From Tenebrio molitor (lineage: Eukaryota > Arthropoda > Insecta > Coleoptera > Tenebrionidae), in the NCBI RefSeq assembly GCF_963966145.1, contig NC_091046.1, positions 6,138,001-6,202,000 of the forward strand: a stretch of DNA of 64,000 nt, written 5' to 3'. Within the stretch, counting starts at the first letter, position 1, and the number at the start of each line of letters is the position of its first letter. Of the stretch, positions 62,855 through 64,000 are shown piece by piece. Below the pieces are notes generated by a model. That model was not told the origin of the DNA, did not search any database, and worked only from the letters and a program-made list of their open reading frames with translations. A program made the translations under genes and the position numbers.

Positions 62855-62907
62855 TAGATTATATCATTAAGACTAGAAGTGAGTCTCTTTGTGCTTCGCC
62901 CAGTTGC

Positions 62908-63140
62908 CGACATGCGGACCTGTCAAAATGAACATAACATGTTGCTGAATTTCCCGCAATGTCTGAGTATTCTTCTATTGCAAACTGATAAAACTGACAA
63001 CAATGCACTAGACACTGACGCTATTTATAACCTCAAACTTAGAAAAACGTAACCTAATTCAACAGACAGCGTTACTGCCAAATTAAATGCAAAATTTCCA
63101 GGGCCTGCCATTATGATGACTGATGACAAAACAACGTGAA
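62908..63140. mobile_element. Inverted-repeat element family A, copy 3 (truncated)
   Basis: Matches copy 1 from CATGCGGACCT through the right end ACAACGTGAA and lacks the left arm (about 75 bp). The truncation point joins directly to the repeat shared with 25768-25866, giving a chimeric junction at about 62908. Confidence 0.75.
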
Positions 63141-63273
63141 TCCATTTTAGCTAAACATTCAAGGTCAACTTATCCTAAACTAATAACTAACTAAAATCTA
63201 CACCGGCGAGAGAAACTAGATTACGCCAGAGGCAGCTTCCTTTGTTCCTCAATAGTAATTTTAGTAGATATTA

Positions 63274-63773
63274 TACAGGGTGAAATTGAAATGCGTCATA
63301 ATATTATGTAAACCATAGTATCTCCAATAAGTGAATAAACCCAAAATGTGGTTAAATATTTTAAATTCATAAAGACCGATTTAACTTACCTAATTCCATC
63401 CCGAACGAGACGCTTCTGGAAAGCCGCAAAAACACTTTAAAAAGAGAGAGTTACAAAAAACTTTACTATGAATGAAATAGTCCAAAAACACTTCAAATAC
63501 ACAGAGCCGCAAAAACGTGTAAGAATACTATGAATGAAAATCAGAAGCTTTTTGCACCTTTTTTGCGTTACGCTCGATAACTTTTTAATCTTACTATGTA
63601 TTCTTCCTAACGTGATATCAGTGGCGTACTCAGCTTTTGTGCTTGAACTGTACATGGCATTTCTGTCATGCGAAGTTATAACGCAAAACTGAATGCACGT
63701 GATTTTCACAAATGGTTTGAAGATCCTGGGTTTTTAATATTCTGATGTACGAGTGTATCGATTTCACCCTGTT
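63274..63773. mobile_element. CAGGGTG-type inverted-repeat element (about 500 bp)
   Basis: Ends TACAGGGTGAAATTGAAA (63274) and the complement of ACAGGGTGAAATCGA (ending 63771) are inverted. A left TA is clear; the right flank is TTTA, so the target duplication is imperfect. The interior contains two CTATGAATGAAA phrases and no transposase frame. A splice-like pair inside on the reverse strand is treated as chance. Confidence 0.5.
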
Positions 63774-64000
63774 TAAGGAAGTATTTTGGAAAAATTTGGA
63801 TTTTATAAAATTTTGAAAAAGACCACGTAGCCATTTTTTAAATTAAATCCAACAGAATTTTATAATTCTGAAAAATAAAAAAAAATGCAATTCCAATTTT
63901 GTATTTTGAACTGTTTTTCGAAAAGTCTTGTAAGCTTTTATTTAATTCTCTCACTTTTTAAAATCTGCACTGTATTTGGGATTTTAAAAGATCAGAAATT

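Noticed and set aside
63390..63415. 26-nt reverse-strand exon with good splice sites
   Set aside because: It lies wholly inside an inverted-repeat element, so chance is more likely.
1..64000. CRISPR array, bacterial operon or phage-like system
   Set aside because: No spaced direct repeats of CRISPR type, no ribosome-binding-site-led gene runs, and the whole content is eukaryotic transposon and non-coding DNA.

Overview
The window looks like animal nuclear DNA, most likely from an insect with an AT-rich genome. It has no bacterial-type gene packing. It does carry a BEL/Pao LTR retrotransposon, purine-rich LINE relics, a hAT element, many small TA-flanked inverted-repeat elements and tRNA-derived SINEs. 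The order cannot be fixed from the sequence; a beetle is only a guess. No complete host protein-coding gene is visible. Blocks of higher GC with short exon-like pieces alternate with AT-rich, repeat-filled blocks, as expected inside very large introns or a gene desert.

Layout. 1-12.8 kb: non-coding DNA with small hairpin elements (3.4 kb, 9.5 kb), a SINE (10.2 kb) and a candidate 30-nt microexon (7.1 kb). 12.8-15.4 kb: a long-armed foldback element, an array of about eight 103-bp units, and a decayed LINE 3' end. 15.4-27.7 kb: mostly non-coding, with two weak exon candidates, a second SINE and a 525-bp inverted-repeat element. 27.7-30.3 kb: a reverse-strand LINE whose reverse-transcriptase region is split by a 1.4-kb hAT element with an 8-bp target duplication; that element itself contains two smaller elements. 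32.4 kb: a short ORF that reads as a signal peptide and may be a first coding exon. 37.7-38.7 kb: three inverted-repeat elements, one nested in another. 38.74-45.03 kb: the BEL/Pao element, the only long coding sequence. It has identical 269-bp LTRs, a 5-bp target duplication, a tRNA-Tyr primer site and one in-frame stop in the integrase. 45.3-46.1 kb: the 5' end of a LINE of the same type. 46.1-64 kb: non-coding DNA with more small elements, a decayed ankyrin-repeat-like coding relic (53.9-54.4 kb) and a precursor-like hairpin (59.8 kb).

The main biology is nested transposon insertion. The BEL element is the youngest datable insertion, since its LTRs show no difference by eye. The most unusual signal is a set of five small hairpins (3.46, 9.53, 49.28, 57.59 and 59.95 kb) in which CTCG recurs at mirrored positions on the two arms of an otherwise complementary stem. 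All element boundaries were found by reading; no database search was run.
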